Counted from the first letter of the stretch, positions 22,365-34,171 are shown. The stretch is DNA of 64,000 nucleotides from Eutreptiella sp. 'Long Island Sound 2002' (GCA_964036045.1 OZ038379.1:115967604-116031603), one strand, 5' to 3'. Numbers and translations are program-made. Notes: generated by a model from the letters alone, not told the origin.

Positions 22365-24460
22365 CTACGCTGACTGGTCGCAACTGAATATGCTATGGGA
22401 TTGCGAGCAGGAGCTGAAGAACTGGTGGATTGCAGAGCAGGGGAGACAGTGTGCCTGAACAGGTTTGAGTTCGTATTCCTCCTCCTCATTATCTTCGTCA
22501 AACATATAGTCAAGCAACACACAGGGCTCTCTGAAAGCTGGGTCCCTAATCTTTCGCAGTAGCCTCATGTTCAGATGAATATAAACAAGCTTCTCCACCT
22601 TGTAGCCATAGCGACGGTTCCTACTTTTTGAGTGCACAAAGCCAAACACACTCCAGTTGCGCTCTGTTGCAGAGGCCACTGTAGGGGTTAAATGTATGCG
22701 CAGCGCAATGTCGCTCAGCACTGAATTTTGATAGCAAAAAGCTTGGAACCAATTGAGTCCACCCAGGGCCAGACGTTCCTTTGTCCAAAGGTGTTCATCT
22801 GCGAACTCTCCACACCTCATAAGGAACTGTTGCAGTTGCAGTTTGGCTGTTTGAGCATGCTCCTTGCCATCAAAGGATTCAAAAACCTGAGCAACATCAT
22901 TCCTGATCTCACTGTCCTTAAATGGGTCTTCATCACAAGTCATCAAAGCAGAATTAAGCACATAGCGGGCTGAATGCACAGGGTGGTGCACGAACTTTCA
23001 CCTTTCAAGTACAAGACTCTGTGCCTGTTTGTGTTCAGATTTTAGCAGTTCCTGATGCTCAGCAACGTGCTGTTGGAAAAAAAGCATCTCGTAGTACACC
23101 AGACTATTGTAAGTGGACCCTTCTGTGTCAGCTTTCCTGATCATACACGTCAGTGGCTGCAGCAACGGTCCACAACTCGACAGCAACTTCCAGAAGGTAG
23201 GGGAAATGATGATCTCAGCAATGACGTCGGCTTTGCTGCTGTCACTGGTGGTGCATGACCACTTGGTAATGGTGCAGTCCGGTGAGACAACCGAACTCTG
23301 GAGCGGCCCCTTGTTCTTCACCATGATCTTAAGACATGGGTAATTCGTTGTGAACCGTGTGTCGCTGGGCAGTGGAGGCTCCGTCATATCCTGCTGTGCA
23401 TCTTTTTCCTTGTGTTTCTTCTGCGGTTCCTTCAGAGATACCTAGAGGCTCTGAATCTGTTTCGGAAAAAACTGACAACTGTCCGGCACTTGGTGATGAC
23501 ATTTTTAACAGTGCGGAGTGCACAGAGATCCTTGAACAGCAGATTGTAGCCATGAATAGTACATCCGATCTTTGTCCAGAAATGATCAACGTCAAATTTC
23601 TCAGACTCATCCAACACGGTCAGGGCAGCCTGCATCACAGCTGCATTTTCTGCCACCACTGCTGAGGTGGGGCAGGGCAGCTGCAACTGGCGCACCACCT
23701 CCAAAGCATCGTGAATGCCCTGTGTGATGTGGTCTGCATTTTTCACTTGTTTGCCAGGGTAGTCTGCCTTCACAAAAACTGAGCCACGGCGCCCAATCAG
23801 ATTGTAATTGATGACCCATTGCCTGCCGATATTCGAGTACCCATCTGTTGCCAACCCTATGTGATGATCTGCAGCAAACACAGGGCCAATCTCTTCTGAA
23901 ATGTTGTCGGAAACCGTGACCAGCAAACCATCACCAACCTTGTGCCTGTTGGGGGGATACAACTGAGAAATTGGTAGACCAGCCTTCACACATTTGATAA
24001 GTTTGTCAATGCTGCGACGCAGCATCACATCTTCAGAGATACGAAATGGTATACCAGCGTGGTACATGAACTCAGCAAAGGAAACATCAAGTTCCGTCTT
24101 CAGAGTTTCCTGCAAGTTGTCCAGTGTTGCTTGGTTCTTTGGAGCTGGTTATGCAGCGGCATCAGGTTTTTTTTGGCACAGAAAAATCCCCTTTTTGTTT
24201 CGTTGGTGTTCTTCTTGCTTCAGCTTCTCCTCAGCCTCCTTCAGCGGTTCCTTTTTCACATCCTTGGGCAAGTTTGGGCAGGCAGCAACACCATGTCCCT
24301 TTTCCCCAGACAAATGGGCACAAGCTCTTGCAGGTCCTTGCCAGCCCTTGCCCAAATAACCACAATATTTGCAGTTGTAGTCCTGCCCAGTTTTACTGGT
24401 TTTTGTAGCAAGGTTAAGTGTGAAATGCTGCTCAAGCAGGCCAGTGCCACGTGGTGCCAT
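22365..24460 (-). pseudogene. hAT transposase (BED-like finger, DUF659-like core, C-terminal dimerisation region)
   Basis: ATG at 24460 begins MAPRGTG; residues 30-61 form a BED-like zinc finger (CKYCGYLGKG, then ACAHLSG and AAC). An in-frame TAA at 24149-24151 interrupts the frame. Next comes the part resembling DUF659/hAT (GIPFRIS, LLVTVSDNISEE, GLATDGYSNI, FVKADYPGKQVKNAD, AAVMQAALTVLD). Near 23440 the frame shifts, and an in-frame TGA lies at 22998. The C-terminal segment (TPTVASATERNWSVFGFVHSKSRNRR) is the hAT dimerisation region. The enzyme would cut and paste DNA by an RNase H-like fold. Two stops and one shift make it inactive here. Similarity is to the DUF659-containing hAT group. 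Confidence 0.88.
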
Positions 24461-24654
24461 TTTTAAAATCTGCAAAACCTCATGAGGAAAATAACATCTG
24501 AGAGTGTCTACAGAACCCGACCGGACCTCATCTGGTGGTACGCCACCTACAGAAGAGTTTGCTAAGCCACCGAGTGTGGACAGCAGTCTGCATCTGGATG
24601 CCCTGGCCCTGAGGATGTGGATGTGAAACATTTGTTTTTGGTGCAGTGTGATGG

Positions 24655-24745
24655 GACACATCAATGATGAGGTCATGTCTGATGACATCAACAGTGATGT
24701 CACTGATGACATCATCATTGCAATCGCTGATGATGTCATCAACCG
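24655..24745. promoter_or_regulatory. Clustered TGATGACATCA-type subterminal repeats of the hAT element
   Basis: TGATGACATCA, TGATGTCA, TGATGACATCATCA and TGATGATGTCATCA follow one another in 90 bp, upstream of the transposase start. Repeated short palindromes near the ends are typical transposase-binding sites in hAT elements. Confidence 0.55.
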
Positions 24746-24985
24746 GGTTATACAAATATAGAACGAAAGGTATCCGCAAAAAAGATAAACAAGGCAAAGA
24801 ATTATTTTGGCAACCAATACCAGGTTGTACACTTAAACAGAAAAGCTGGAAAATTTAGGAACATGACTTCTGTGAACAAACACTACTTTGTCAGAAAATT
24901 TTGAGATACATTACATTACATTACAGTACTGTATCGGACCGATACAATACATGACACGTACTGTATTGTACAAACGCTGCTTAAC

Positions 24986-26228
24986 TGAGTTCACGGGGAA
25001 GGACCTCGGCAAATTCGCTGAGTACTTCGGCCGGTTCCTGAGAACGACCGGCCGAGCCCGTGATAGTGGGCGAGTGAAGTGCGATCTACTCCTGCAGTGC
25101 TGCAAGACCAAATACCTGGTGAAGCAGCTCAAGCAGAGTTTGACGAAGTCCTCCACCTTTGCCGACCTGTCCGTTGCCTTAGAGAGGCAGTACCCTTCCT
25201 ACGAGACCGACCCCTCTATCCGGGCCGAGATCCAGAACCTGGCAGCGTTGCCCAACAACCCCAAGCCGGCCAGGATTTCCGAGCTGCTGGGTGACTTGGA
25301 CCACTGGGTAGGGCGACTGACGCCCGGTTCCTATGGCAGCGATGAGCTGCTAGTCTGGTTGGTGGCAAAGCTCCCAGGAGAAGTGTGAGATGAACGCCGG
25401 GCAACAGCGGAGCGCAAGGCAAGGGCCCTCATCTATGAGGACCTGTCAGTGCTGCTTTTGGAGCTGGCGCTGGAAAAAAAAAGCGACCAGCACCTGAGCG
25501 CCTACCGTCCTGGAGCAGGCGGCTCTGGGAGCCATGGCCGGGGGTACCAGGGAGCCCGATCTGGACAGGGGACTACCCCCAAAAAATGATCGCATCATGA
25601 GCAGTGTCCAGGAGCTCTTCTGGTGTGATGCCAGAGATGAGCACGGCTGCCTGCTTCATGCCCCTGTTGCGACCAGCGAATTTGGTACGTGGTCCAGGGG
25701 AAAAAGCAGGAAACCAACACCGGCGGCAAAGCGAAGATGCCGCACCCCTACAGGTGCACAATCACCTGTGCGTTCTGTGGTATGAGGAAGCACTACCAGG
25801 ACGAGTGCTACCACAAGCAAAGCCTCTCGGCGAAGCTCAATACCGAGAACGGCAGTGGCAAGGGCAGTCGCAAGGGCAGCACCGACCAGGGCAGTGGCAA
25901 GGGCAAGTACAAGGGTCGTGGCAATGGCCAAGAGAAGGGCAAAGGCGGACGAGGGGGCTCTGACTGCAAGTCGGACAAAGACAAGAAAGCGGACCAGTCC
26001 AGAGGGAACCCCAATCCTACAGCAGGGGGGAACTCTGAGCCCTCTGGTGGGCAACCAAACACGGGACCTACGATCCGTTCCCAGACGCAAGCCCAACAAG
26101 AACAAGGGGCTAAGCATGCCAACGAAGATGGGGACAAGTCCAACTCCCGCAAACGTTCCCGTTTCATGCGCATGGCACGGAAACTGCAGAAGAAGGGGTT
26201 TGAAGTGACCTCACTTGCGGAGTTCTGA
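24986..26228 (+). pseudogene. B1 gag, capsid and zinc-knuckle part
   Basis: Continues gag after the hAT element: EFTGKDLGKFAEYFGRFL, VALERQYPSYETDPSIRAE and LLGDLDHWVGRLTPGSYG match B2 and B3 almost word for word and form the capsid-like core. A TGA at 25386 replaces the Trp codon of B2 and B3 (LWDECRSTAERKAR). After further damage, a classical zinc knuckle C-X2-C-X4-H-X4-C (CAFCGMRKHYQDEC) is encoded near 25770. A Gly/Lys-rich stretch and the end word TSLAEF follow, with stop TGA at 26226. The knuckle binds genomic RNA. The Lys-rich tail probably does too. Confidence 0.85.
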
Positions 26229-26775
26229 CAGTGACGCTCCGGAGGACCTACATATCTGGTGTTCTAGGTACGTATCCGCCTTTGGGGACGAGAATACCCT
26301 GGGGGAGCTGGATACTGGGGCCACTATATCTATTGTGGCCAGGAAAATGTTACCTCGTCGGGACCTGAAGAACACCATGCCTACCGCAGCCATCTGCATG
26401 GGGGATGGGCATGTGGTGCACGGTTGTGGGGACTATGACGTGCCTATGGGATCAGGGAGCATTGCCCATCGGTTCTACGTCATGGACACCAAAGCCTTCA
26501 ACTTTTTACTGGGGACCGACTTCTTCGTCGAGCACTCCGAGATTCAATCCCTCACGCTGCAAGCTCCCTACGTCCTCCAAGTGGACTATGGTGACGGAGC
26601 GGAATCTGTACAACTGGAGCAGTCTGAACAAGCTTCAAGCCACCTTAGGGTATGCAAGAAGGAGCCCTCTACAATGATAGTCGCCTTCAGAACTGAGGAC
26701 TATCAGCTCCTTGGGGATGTCCTAGACCAAGGTCTGAAGGAGTTGGAATACTCCCGGGAGGACCTAAACGTGTAG
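26215..26775 (+). pseudogene. B1 aspartic protease
   Basis: Catalytic motif LDTGATISIV with the Asp at about residue 33 of this frame; the second signature is FLLGTDFFVEHSEIQSL near 26505-26550. The frame differs from gag because of a local shift. In B2 gag and protease share one frame. The frame stops with TAG at 26773, where B2 has GAG. Polyprotein processing would be its role. Confidence 0.85.
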
Positions 26776-28085
26776 CTATTCGGCAGCGACAAGCAACATG
26801 TCTGGGACCTCTACTGCAGCAAGGGGAACAATTGCTGCTACAAATTGTACCGGCCCTCTCTCAGGATGGCCTATGGGAACCCCAGGCTCAGTGAACTGGG
26901 GAAGGTCCTGACCAAGATGGCACTGGAACGTTCTTGCATGGTCCTGTGTTCCCCCGATTGGGGAGCCCATGAGGAAAATGAGTACTGGCGTACTCTATTG
27001 GAGGAGCTGACGCTCACCGCCATTCAGCTGCCGGACAACGCCATCTATGTGCCTCTGGGTCGCAAGACGCCCATCAGGAGACCAGGATTGGGGAGCAGGC
27101 TACGTGTGGTGAACCGGAGCCTGGCCCCAGTACCCTGGGAAGATTTGGAACCTGCTTTGGTCCAAGAAATTCAACGTGAGAGCAGCGGCTACACCCTGGA
27201 TGTCCTAAAAAATCACCTAAGGCCTTGAGACGCAGTAGAAACTAGTCCTGGGGGAGACGAGTACGTCGTGTCTGACACTGTTGCCCCCAACTCCCCCTGC
27301 CATGTACCTATTTCTGATGTAGTCTCAGAGTGTGGGCTATCCAAGCTACCCAGGTCAATACACTCTGATGACGAAACTGAGCATAACACCTTCTTTGTGC
27401 AGACGTGCGTGGAGGAAGTGAAGAACGCCGACTACACTGCCCCACAGAAACCTCTACTCTCCATGAGGGGAGAGGAGACTTTGGACGAGGAATCGGATCC
27501 AGGCTGAGAGAGTACGTGGACTCCAAGAGGAGGTTGGTGGGGAAAAGGCTATGCTACGCTAAGCCTACCCGCCGCTCATGGCTGTTGAAGCAAGGGTCTA
27601 CGGGAGATATCTCCCAAGTGAAGGAGGACCTTCGACAAAAGATTAGTACCTGGCAACGAGAGGTGGATCTAAAGCTCATGAAGAGCGTGTGGGGTTCCCA
27701 TGTGAGGACCGCTGAGGAGGATGAACTCTCAGAGGAATGCGTATGCGAACCCCCCGGAGCGTGCCTATGTTGTCATTGGCCACCTGAGACTGTGGAACAA
27801 GACCTTCTATACGCCTGCCAAGGGCTGAAGGATACTACCAAGGACGCTGAGCCGGTTGAGGACCATCTCCCCGCTTATATGCACCAAGGGGCAAGCAATC
27901 TACACTCTGACAAGGACATGGAGGACAAAATCAAGCTCTTTGACCCTCGAGTACAGAAGCTGATCATGTCCTACCTGGAAGTATTAGGAGAACTACCCCC
28001 TGCAGCTTCCTGCGACAAGCTAGTACAGATGGAACCCAAGCTGAAGCCCGAGTTCGTGGGTCACAAGATACGTAGGAGACCCTAG
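26776..28085 (+). pseudogene. B1 protease-RT linker region of pol
   Basis: About 430 codons, spread over three frames by shifts near 27228 and 27500, lie between protease and RT. The first part (MVLCSPDWGAHEENEYWRTL, IYVPLGRKTPI) looks globular. The second has four Cys and a His in CVCEPPGACLCCHW, a possible metal site. B2 keeps the same order with high similarity, so the region is a real, conserved part of the polyprotein. I cannot name a domain. A capping or spacer role is possible but unproven. Confidence 0.65.
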
Positions 28086-29013
28086 CTGGCTCCTAGAGAG
28101 CAGGCCGATGAGATTGAACGACACATACAAGAATGCATCGACGCTGGCCTGGTTCTGGAGTACAAGGATGAGGACTACGCCCAACAGTGCAGCCCCTGTT
28201 TTCTTGGTGGCCAAGCCTGGATCTACAGCTAAACGGCTGGTAGTGGACTACGGAGAGCTGAACAAGAAAACGTTGAATCACTCAGGGTCCATTCTCAACA
28301 TGGAGTCAACCCTCGAGAAGATAGCCTCCTGCCGCTACAAGACGAAGATGGACAATGCTCAGGAGCTCCTAGCCTTCATGATGCCTCAGGGGAGGGTATT
28401 CAAGTCGAAGGTCATGCCCTTTGGCGTGGCCAGCGGACCCGCTCTATTTCAAGAGCTGATGAACAAGATTTTGTCCATTCCACGTCGGAGACCTGTGGGG
28501 CAAGGACTCATATCCCGAGGCGCCCAGATGGAAGCACACATCGACGACGTATGCCTGGAAATGAATACTCAGGAGGACCACCTAATCCTCTTCGGTGAGT
28601 TCTTTGCGGTCTGCAAGGAGAACGTCACTGGACTCAAGCTGCAGAACTGTGAGTTCATGCAGGAGACTCTGCAGTACCTAGGGTTCGACATAGGCTATGG
28701 GTGGAGGACCCCTGCGGCCTCTAAGGCCAAACCCCTGATGGATGTGAAGGTACAACATGAAGACCCCAAGAGAGGACTCCATGATGTAGGCGGTTTCATT
28801 GAGGCCTGCAACTTCTACCTCCACCACAGCAAGAATTTCACCTACGACAGCGCCATCCTGACGGACCTCATCAAGAAGAGTACTACCTGGCGCTGGAGCC
28901 CTCAAGAACAACAAGCGTTGGACGAGCTCAAGGACAAAGTAGCTAACGCTAAATGCCTGGGCCTGCTTAGGGCAAAGGAAAAAATTATCAGGTGACTGAC
29001 GCCAGCAATGTGG
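28086..29013 (+). pseudogene. B1 reverse transcriptase
   Basis: Motifs: PVFLVAKPGSTAKRLVVDYG, ELNKKTLNHSGSI, KVMPFGVASGPALFQELMNK and AHIDDVCLEMN, which is the YxDD box with His-Ile in place of Tyr-x. Compared with B2, twelve codons encoding KRSGFWQVDLTP are missing at about 28351, which removes the conserved SGFWQ region, so the enzyme cannot be functional. The connection region (QYLGFDIGYG, FIEACNFYLHHSKNFTY) is kept. The frame is lost at 28995, in the beginning of RNase H. Confidence 0.88.
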
Positions 29014-30677
29014 GCGGAGGTGGAACGTTGTTCCAGTGGCAAGCACTAGAGAAGGAGGAGTCCGACTCGGCCATTTCCCAATTGGGAACTGACGGACTGA
29101 ACCGAGACAGTACCCTCAAGCACAGCTACCCTGACGACTAATGAGTCCTGATTCCCCTGGGTCATTGGAACTGGAAATGAAACCAGGCCCGGGGTAACTA
29201 CTCTCCCTATGACCAGGAACTGCTCGGCGGTATGGTTGTGGCATCCTCTCAGTCCCAGTTGTCGGGGAGCAACCAGGTGGCTTGGCTGTGTGACCAACAA
29301 CCGGTCCGCACCTTCCAGAATGGAGCCCCACCTGAGCAGGCTAAGCTCAGACGCTGGTGGACTTACCTGAGCCACCTACGGCTCTCAGTACACCATATCC
29401 AGGGCGTCAAGAACGAGTGTGCAGACTACATCACCCGCAGCAAGTTTGACAACATGATTGTTGCCAGGTCTAAGGAGCTGGCCCAGCAGGCGTTCAGCCG
29501 TATGGATGTACACCTGGCCCTCAACATGACCATGATCAGACCCCTAGATGGACTTAAACAAGTCGAGTACCTAAAGGAGTTTCGGGACATCTACAAACGC
29601 CTGGAGAAGTGTCTGGAACCCGACCTGGTCAACCAGGAACAATCGAAGACGGAAAAGACCTACCTCTGGCATGAGGACCAGATAGTCGTGCCTAGCGACT
29701 GTATCCCAGCACTCCTCAAGTGCACTCATGAGTCTAGTCCTCATGTTGGACCGGACCGTACCCTGAGGCTGTTCAAGCAGTGGTTCCACTCTACGAGGGG
29801 TGACGATCAGCTGCGGAAAACCCTCCACCACATCGTGGACAAGTGCCCGTGTTGGTCCTGCAAACCTGAGGATTTCAGGGACAGAGGTCTCTATTTGACC
29901 CTTCCTATCCCACATTGTGCCAACAGTGTACTCCATGTGGACTACACGGAGATGCCTAAGTTCGGGGGCTATGACTTCGCCCTAGTGATAACCTGTGGGC
30001 TGACCACGTTTACCAGAGTGTTCCCATGCACTAGACACATCACCGGCGAGGAGACGATCAAGATACTCCTGGAAGAGTGGTTCTGTGTCTATGGGGGACC
30101 GGAAGAAATCAACTCGGACGAGGACGTCTGAGTTCGCTCCGACACTGGCTGGCAGAAGAGAGTCCTGAAGTCCCTCAATGTCCAGGTGTCGACAGGGATC
30201 TGTTACACTCATACGAGTAACCCGCTATGTGAGCGACAGATTCCAGTTCTCAAAGAGAACGTGAGGAAATGGTGCAAGACTGAGCGCACCAAAGACTGGG
30301 TGAGACTACTTCCCGTCATATCCTTGATGATGAACTCTGAAGGGGGTTCAGCTACTGGCTATTTGCGCCATGAGCTGTTCATGGGACGCCCAGCGTGGTT
30401 CCTACACGCTATCTATCCTGGGGATTCCTACTCCACTGTGGGTAAGTGGGTGAAGGAGCAGCAAGACGAGGTGCACAAGGCTAAGGCTATGCTCCAGAGA
30501 GAGAGGGAGCGCCAGTGGAACAAGGGAAACAAGCACCGGGTGCCTGCCTCCTATGGAGAGGGAGACTTGGTGCTTCAAGATCCTGTCTGTGGATGGTCAC
30601 GGAATCACAGTGCGGTGTTCTCTCGGACTAGAGGGGACTCTGGTGTGCGCTGCTCAACAGCTCAAGCGCTACTATGA
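29014..30677 (+). pseudogene. B1 RNase H and integrase (multiple breaks)
   Basis: RNase H remnants include ASNVGGGTLFQW near 29006 and VAWLCDQQPV, ending VHHIQGVKNECADYITRSKF. Integrase follows: the HHCC zinc motif from THESSPHVGPDRTL to CPCWSCKP, core Asp residues in HVDYTEMPKFGGYDF and EINSDEDV, and Glu in NPLCERQIPVLKE. A TGA at 30129 (CGA in B2) splits the core, and the last ORF ends at 30677. RNase H would remove template RNA and integrase would insert the DNA copy. Confidence 0.87.
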
Positions 30678-31045
30678 CCCAGAGGACCTCTTTGGGGAAT
30701 AATGGGAACGAAACGACGAGGAGATCGCCGCTCTGGTCCTACAGGGCGCTGCCAGCCCGAGTGAAGTTGAAGGAGAATCCCCGACATGAATGCCGAGGAG
30801 ATGGCTAGGGAAGGCTTCTACTGATGAAGTCGGCTCTTCGACACCGCCATCACCAAGGGTGGCGTTTCCTCACCCTCTGGGAAGGGTTTGGAGTTGAAGA
30901 AGCTACCTGGGACCCCTTTTTCTGCCTTCATGCTTCTTGAGGGACGTCTCAATTCTGTTCTGGTAGACTACTTGATTCAGAACAACGTAGGAGAGCTGCT
31001 GATGCTCGCTGAAACGCTTGCCTCAGAGAGGAAGCCTAGTGACTG
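30678..31045 (+). pseudogene. B1 C-terminal chromodomain-like tail
   Basis: The frame at about 30871-30925 encodes WRFLTLWEGFGVEEATWDP, matching the core of chromodomains (WxGY/F...TWEP). After a one-base shift in a T run (30917-30921) it continues SAFMLLEGRLNSVLVDYLIQ. It ends at TGA 31042-31044. Element A has the equivalent VRWRGYGPSHDTWEP with a similar helix after it. B2 lacks this segment through a deletion. Confidence 0.65.
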
Positions 31046-33298
31046 AACCCTTCCTACACCTACCTATGTTTGTGAGAGTGTGCTGAGCCTGAGGACCAAT
31101 GAGCAACCTGCAGAAATGGTGTCCTGATTATACCGAAGGCTTCACCCTTGCTAAACCCAGCGGATGTCTTTACACGGTGCCATGGCGTACGCCGCAGGTC
31201 TCTCCACCCCTAGGTGCCCAACTTATGTGCTGGCACCAGACTTCTCTGGGGGAATACCCAGCGCTAACGGGAGGGTATTGGTTTGCCTACCTACCTGCCT
31301 ACTACAGGGGAGCGGTGGCCAAAAGCTACGAGGCATGAAAATGCCTGTTTGCTAAACGGCCAAAACCTAGACTACCACTGCCACAACCCACCAAAAGCCT
31401 GATAAAATTTTCAGGAAACAGGTGGGACAGGGACACACCGGCTACAGGTCCTACACTCACTACAGTGGCACCAGCCTTCAAAGGGTGAGGGAGCGCTGTG
31501 CTCTAGCCCTCACCCAGGCTTACGGCTCCTACACTCACACGCTACTTGGTGTTGTTCACAAAGAGGTCCCAGGCCCTGGTGGCCCAGCTGTGAAAGTACA
31601 AGACAACACAGCGCTACTAAGCGACTGTGGCCTAACAGGGACGTCACTACACGTTTCCCTGTCAGGGCTTGGAGGGAAGGAATGCTCTATCTGCGTGCAC
31701 AGCGTGAATGATGATGAAGTCAGACTGTCCCCGCCACTTCTGGCTAAGGTACAGTTTGTTGTTTGTGGGAGCAGCGCCATGTTTAGCTTGGGGAGGAACT
31801 GCACCAATCACCCTGACCTTACCCAGCTCAGATCAGAGGCAAATGCAGGACGGCCTTTAGCGGAGGAACCTAACCAGCCTCCCGGTATTATACGGATCTC
31901 CGGCTCGAAAAAAATACGCTGTCTAAAAGCCGCCCTTTCAAGCAAGCAGGCTTAAGGAACTCCGACCGTTCTCTTAGGGGACGTAGGGTGGAGCCCCTGG
32001 GTAACCTAAACAAGTGTTATACCGTGCGCACCCCGCGTGGCCTACCCTTTAATGCGTCATATGCATGCACGGGTATGCACGAGTTCGGCAAGCAACTAAT
32101 TTTAACAATCCTCTCACAATCAATACATACCCCACTGTGTCCACAATCACTGACTCAACCAGGAGGTGGCCCCTCCTCGGCTCACTCACCTTACCTACCG
32201 CTGGAGAGAGAGAGAGCAAGTGGGACTGTGGAACAAAACATAAACAGGGCGGAGCTTTCTTTACCCTAATCTCACCTTCAATCATAGTGCAATCTTCTAA
32301 TTAAACGCTCTACTCTATTTTTGCCCTGCTACACGGCTAATCTTTGGTAACACGAGGCAAGCAACGTGCACGCTGCATACGAAGCAACGAAAACCTGTAT
32401 GTTTATACCTTGTTCTGCGAATTCTTTTTCGAATTCTTGAATTCTTTCTTCTGGAGTTTTCCTAGAGGCATCCGTGGAATCTCTACGTTTATTATTTAAT
32501 GTGTGTTTCGTCATTTCTTTATTATTACCTGACATACTGAGATAATCTTATTTTCACTGTCTTTTCTGGCGCCCACTGAGGATGCGCTTTGGCGCACCGC
32601 TTTTCTCTGCGTGTGAATGCAGGGATTTCAAAATTCATTTGATGAAATAAAAATGCGTAAAAATGTGCATTTCATGCAGATGGAGATTCTGGACAGGTGT
32701 GTACCGTCAGAAAAATTCCAGGCCGTCATTTGACGGATTCTAATGTTGCGTCAATCGTTGCGCGTGTATCAGCCCCTCAACCCTTGCATTTTTTCTCTGC
32801 ATATATCCTCGAGCGAAGACGGCAAAGTAGGCCGCGTTCTGGCCAAAACGCTCACTCCCGGACCACTGTCCAGAATCTCAAGACCCCATTAAGGGGCAAA
32901 AGAATTTTCAATGCCAGCCCCTCGCCCTAAGGACAGGCCAGGTCAGCCAGCAGGTTCAAGGAGACCCAAGACAGCGTGCCGTGACCGTATCCTGCGTTGG
33001 GTTTTGCGTCTTGTGTTGCGTTTTGCTTTCTGAGGGAAGGGTACATGCACACATTAAATGTCATGCCCATTCTAACCCCCTACAAAGCCACAGCTGCGCA
33101 AGCGACGCCAATGAGCGCAGGGGGAGCTGTAGGTGTCTGTAACGACAAAGCAAAAATTGGTGAGTGCCCTGACGCAGCGCCTTCTTTCCAATGTTAGGGA
33201 TGTTATAGGTAATTATAAAAAGATGTTGAAACAATCGGGAGGTCAAGAAAAATACCCTTTTTTGTTTTAAAATGCGACAGTGGTGGCCACCACAGCAC
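31046..33298 (+). other. B1 3' region with a conserved open stretch (31422-31955)
   Basis: A 177-codon frame (31422-31955) contains YTHTLLGVV, LGGKECSICVHSV and LSPPLLAKVQ. The equivalent region of B2 (44641-45156) shows the same words with conservative changes. Small indels between the two copies argue that at least part is conserved as DNA rather than as protein. The rest is AT-richer, with no gene, and ends with a GTGGTGGCCACCAC palindrome (33280-33293). Confidence 0.45.
32723..32736 (+). promoter_or_regulatory. Conserved hairpin CCGTCATTTGACGG in B1 3' region
   Basis: Perfect 5 bp stem with a 4 nt loop, identical at 46099-46112 in B2 although the surroundings differ. It may act in RNA processing or export. 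Confidence 0.45.
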
Positions 33299-33307
33299 AA
33301 GGGGGGG
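33280..33307 (+). other. B1 palindrome and polypurine tract
   Basis: The perfect palindrome GTGGTGGCCACCAC (33280-33293) is followed by AGCAC and the purine run AAGGGGGGG ending at 33307, right where the 3' LTR starts. B2 has the same arrangement at 46642-46668. Confidence 0.7.
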
Positions 33308-33896
33308 TGTGAGGAAAAGTGTATTTCCCTGCCAGAAGGCAAGGTATTGTTGTTTTAGAGATGTCTAAAGGCATACTACATTTTTATCTTAGTTTTCGTC
33401 TATCCAAAAAGGGGTGACCTATATAACCAAACATTGAACGTTGGATGTTGCGTGGACCCCTGACCCCCAAAAATTATTGCACTTAAAAACCATTTTGTGG
33501 ACTGACTGAGGCGCTGACATTGTTCTAGAGCGTATACATTTTCCCCTATTTTGTCATGAATTCTTAGCTATCCTAGTTGTCTGCACCCTAGGGGGCACGG
33601 GCACCCCTTTCTTGAGAAGTCCTGGGTTCAATTTCCAGTCAGCCTGGCTAAAGAGGAAGATGCGGTGTGACATGGCAGTGACCTCAGGGCCACAAGCCAT
33701 GCCACATCAGCACCTATGCGACCCAAAATAAAGAGTGCACATCTCTAGATGGCACCATAAAAGGGAGAGTGCCCATGTGGGCAGTTTTCACATGATTGTA
33801 GGATATTTACTAACTACCTTTTCTTAAATCTGTAGTTATTGCGATTTCTATATTTGTTACAGTATCTCCTTTGACTGCAGCCCTTCATGTTGTGGT
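33308..33896 (+). repeat. B1 3' LTR, cut at right end by element C
   Basis: Begins after the polypurine tract and aligns with the split 5' LTR. Similarity to 20140-20190 ends abruptly after CCCTTCATGTTGTGG at 33896, where the TGTTATGG start of element C follows. Confidence 0.8.
33563..33653 (+). promoter_or_regulatory. tRNA-like fold in B1 3' LTR (degraded)
   Basis: Same layout as the other B LTRs, with GGGTTCAATTTCC as the B-box-like part and the CCTAG/CTAGG hairpin kept. The anticodon-like stem carries mismatches and the outer stem is weaker (CTTAGCTA against TGGCTAAAG). Confidence 0.45.
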
Positions 33897-34171
33897 GTTA
33901 TGGTTTTGAGCAGCAGCAGTCCAGCGAGCGGGCGAGTCGCAATCGCAGTGGCAATTGCATTGCAGTCTGTGAATACATCTGAAGCATGGAGATGCCAGTT
34001 GCTGTGAAGGAAGTGCTGTATGATACTTCGACATCTTTGAACAGGGTTTTTGTCTTCGAATTTGTGAAGGGTGTATGAATTGGTGCTTGGCCCAAACATC
34101 CTGCCCAGAAGAGGTTTGTTGTATTTTGGGATTTTCGAGAAACAGGACAGTTCCCAAGTCAAACCAAAACA
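33897..34171 (+). repeat. Candidate 5' LTR of element C
   Basis: Begins TGTTATGG exactly where B1 LTR similarity ends and closes with CCAAAACA at 34171. Two bases later TGGTAGCCAGC (34174) is a plausible primer-binding site whose first 7 bases match the initiator-Met type. No second LTR copy is present to confirm it. Confidence 0.5.

Larger units (their letters stand above)
21720..24985 (-). mobile_element. hAT-family DNA transposon inserted in B1 gag
   Basis: B2 and B3 gag run from a (V)LNLP/VNLP word straight into EFTGKDL; in B1 these halves lie at about 21718 and 24986, so about 3.3 kb is inserted. Inside, the minus strand encodes a hAT transposase. Possible terminal repeats are TACAATGCAGTACGTG at 21787-21802 and, inverted, TACAATACAGTACGTG at 24955-24970 (15 of 16 match). 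An 8 bp target duplication, expected for hAT, is not evident, so the true ends may be eroded. Confidence 0.8.
13205..33896 (+). mobile_element. Element B1: Ty3/gypsy-like LTR retrotransposon, nested insertions
   Basis: The element is framed by two related LTRs: a split 5' LTR (13205-13307 plus 19691-20367) and a 3' LTR (33308-33896) whose end was removed by element C. Between them lie the primer-binding site (20368), gag, protease, a long linker, RT, RNase H, integrase, a chromodomain-like tail, a 3' region and a polypurine tract (33299-33307). These two LTRs share words that the B2 and B3 LTRs lack (ACTGACTGAGGCGCTGACATTG), which supports pairing them. It contains at least two later insertions (13308-19690 and about 21720-24985). 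Coding regions hold many stops and shifts. Confidence 0.85.
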
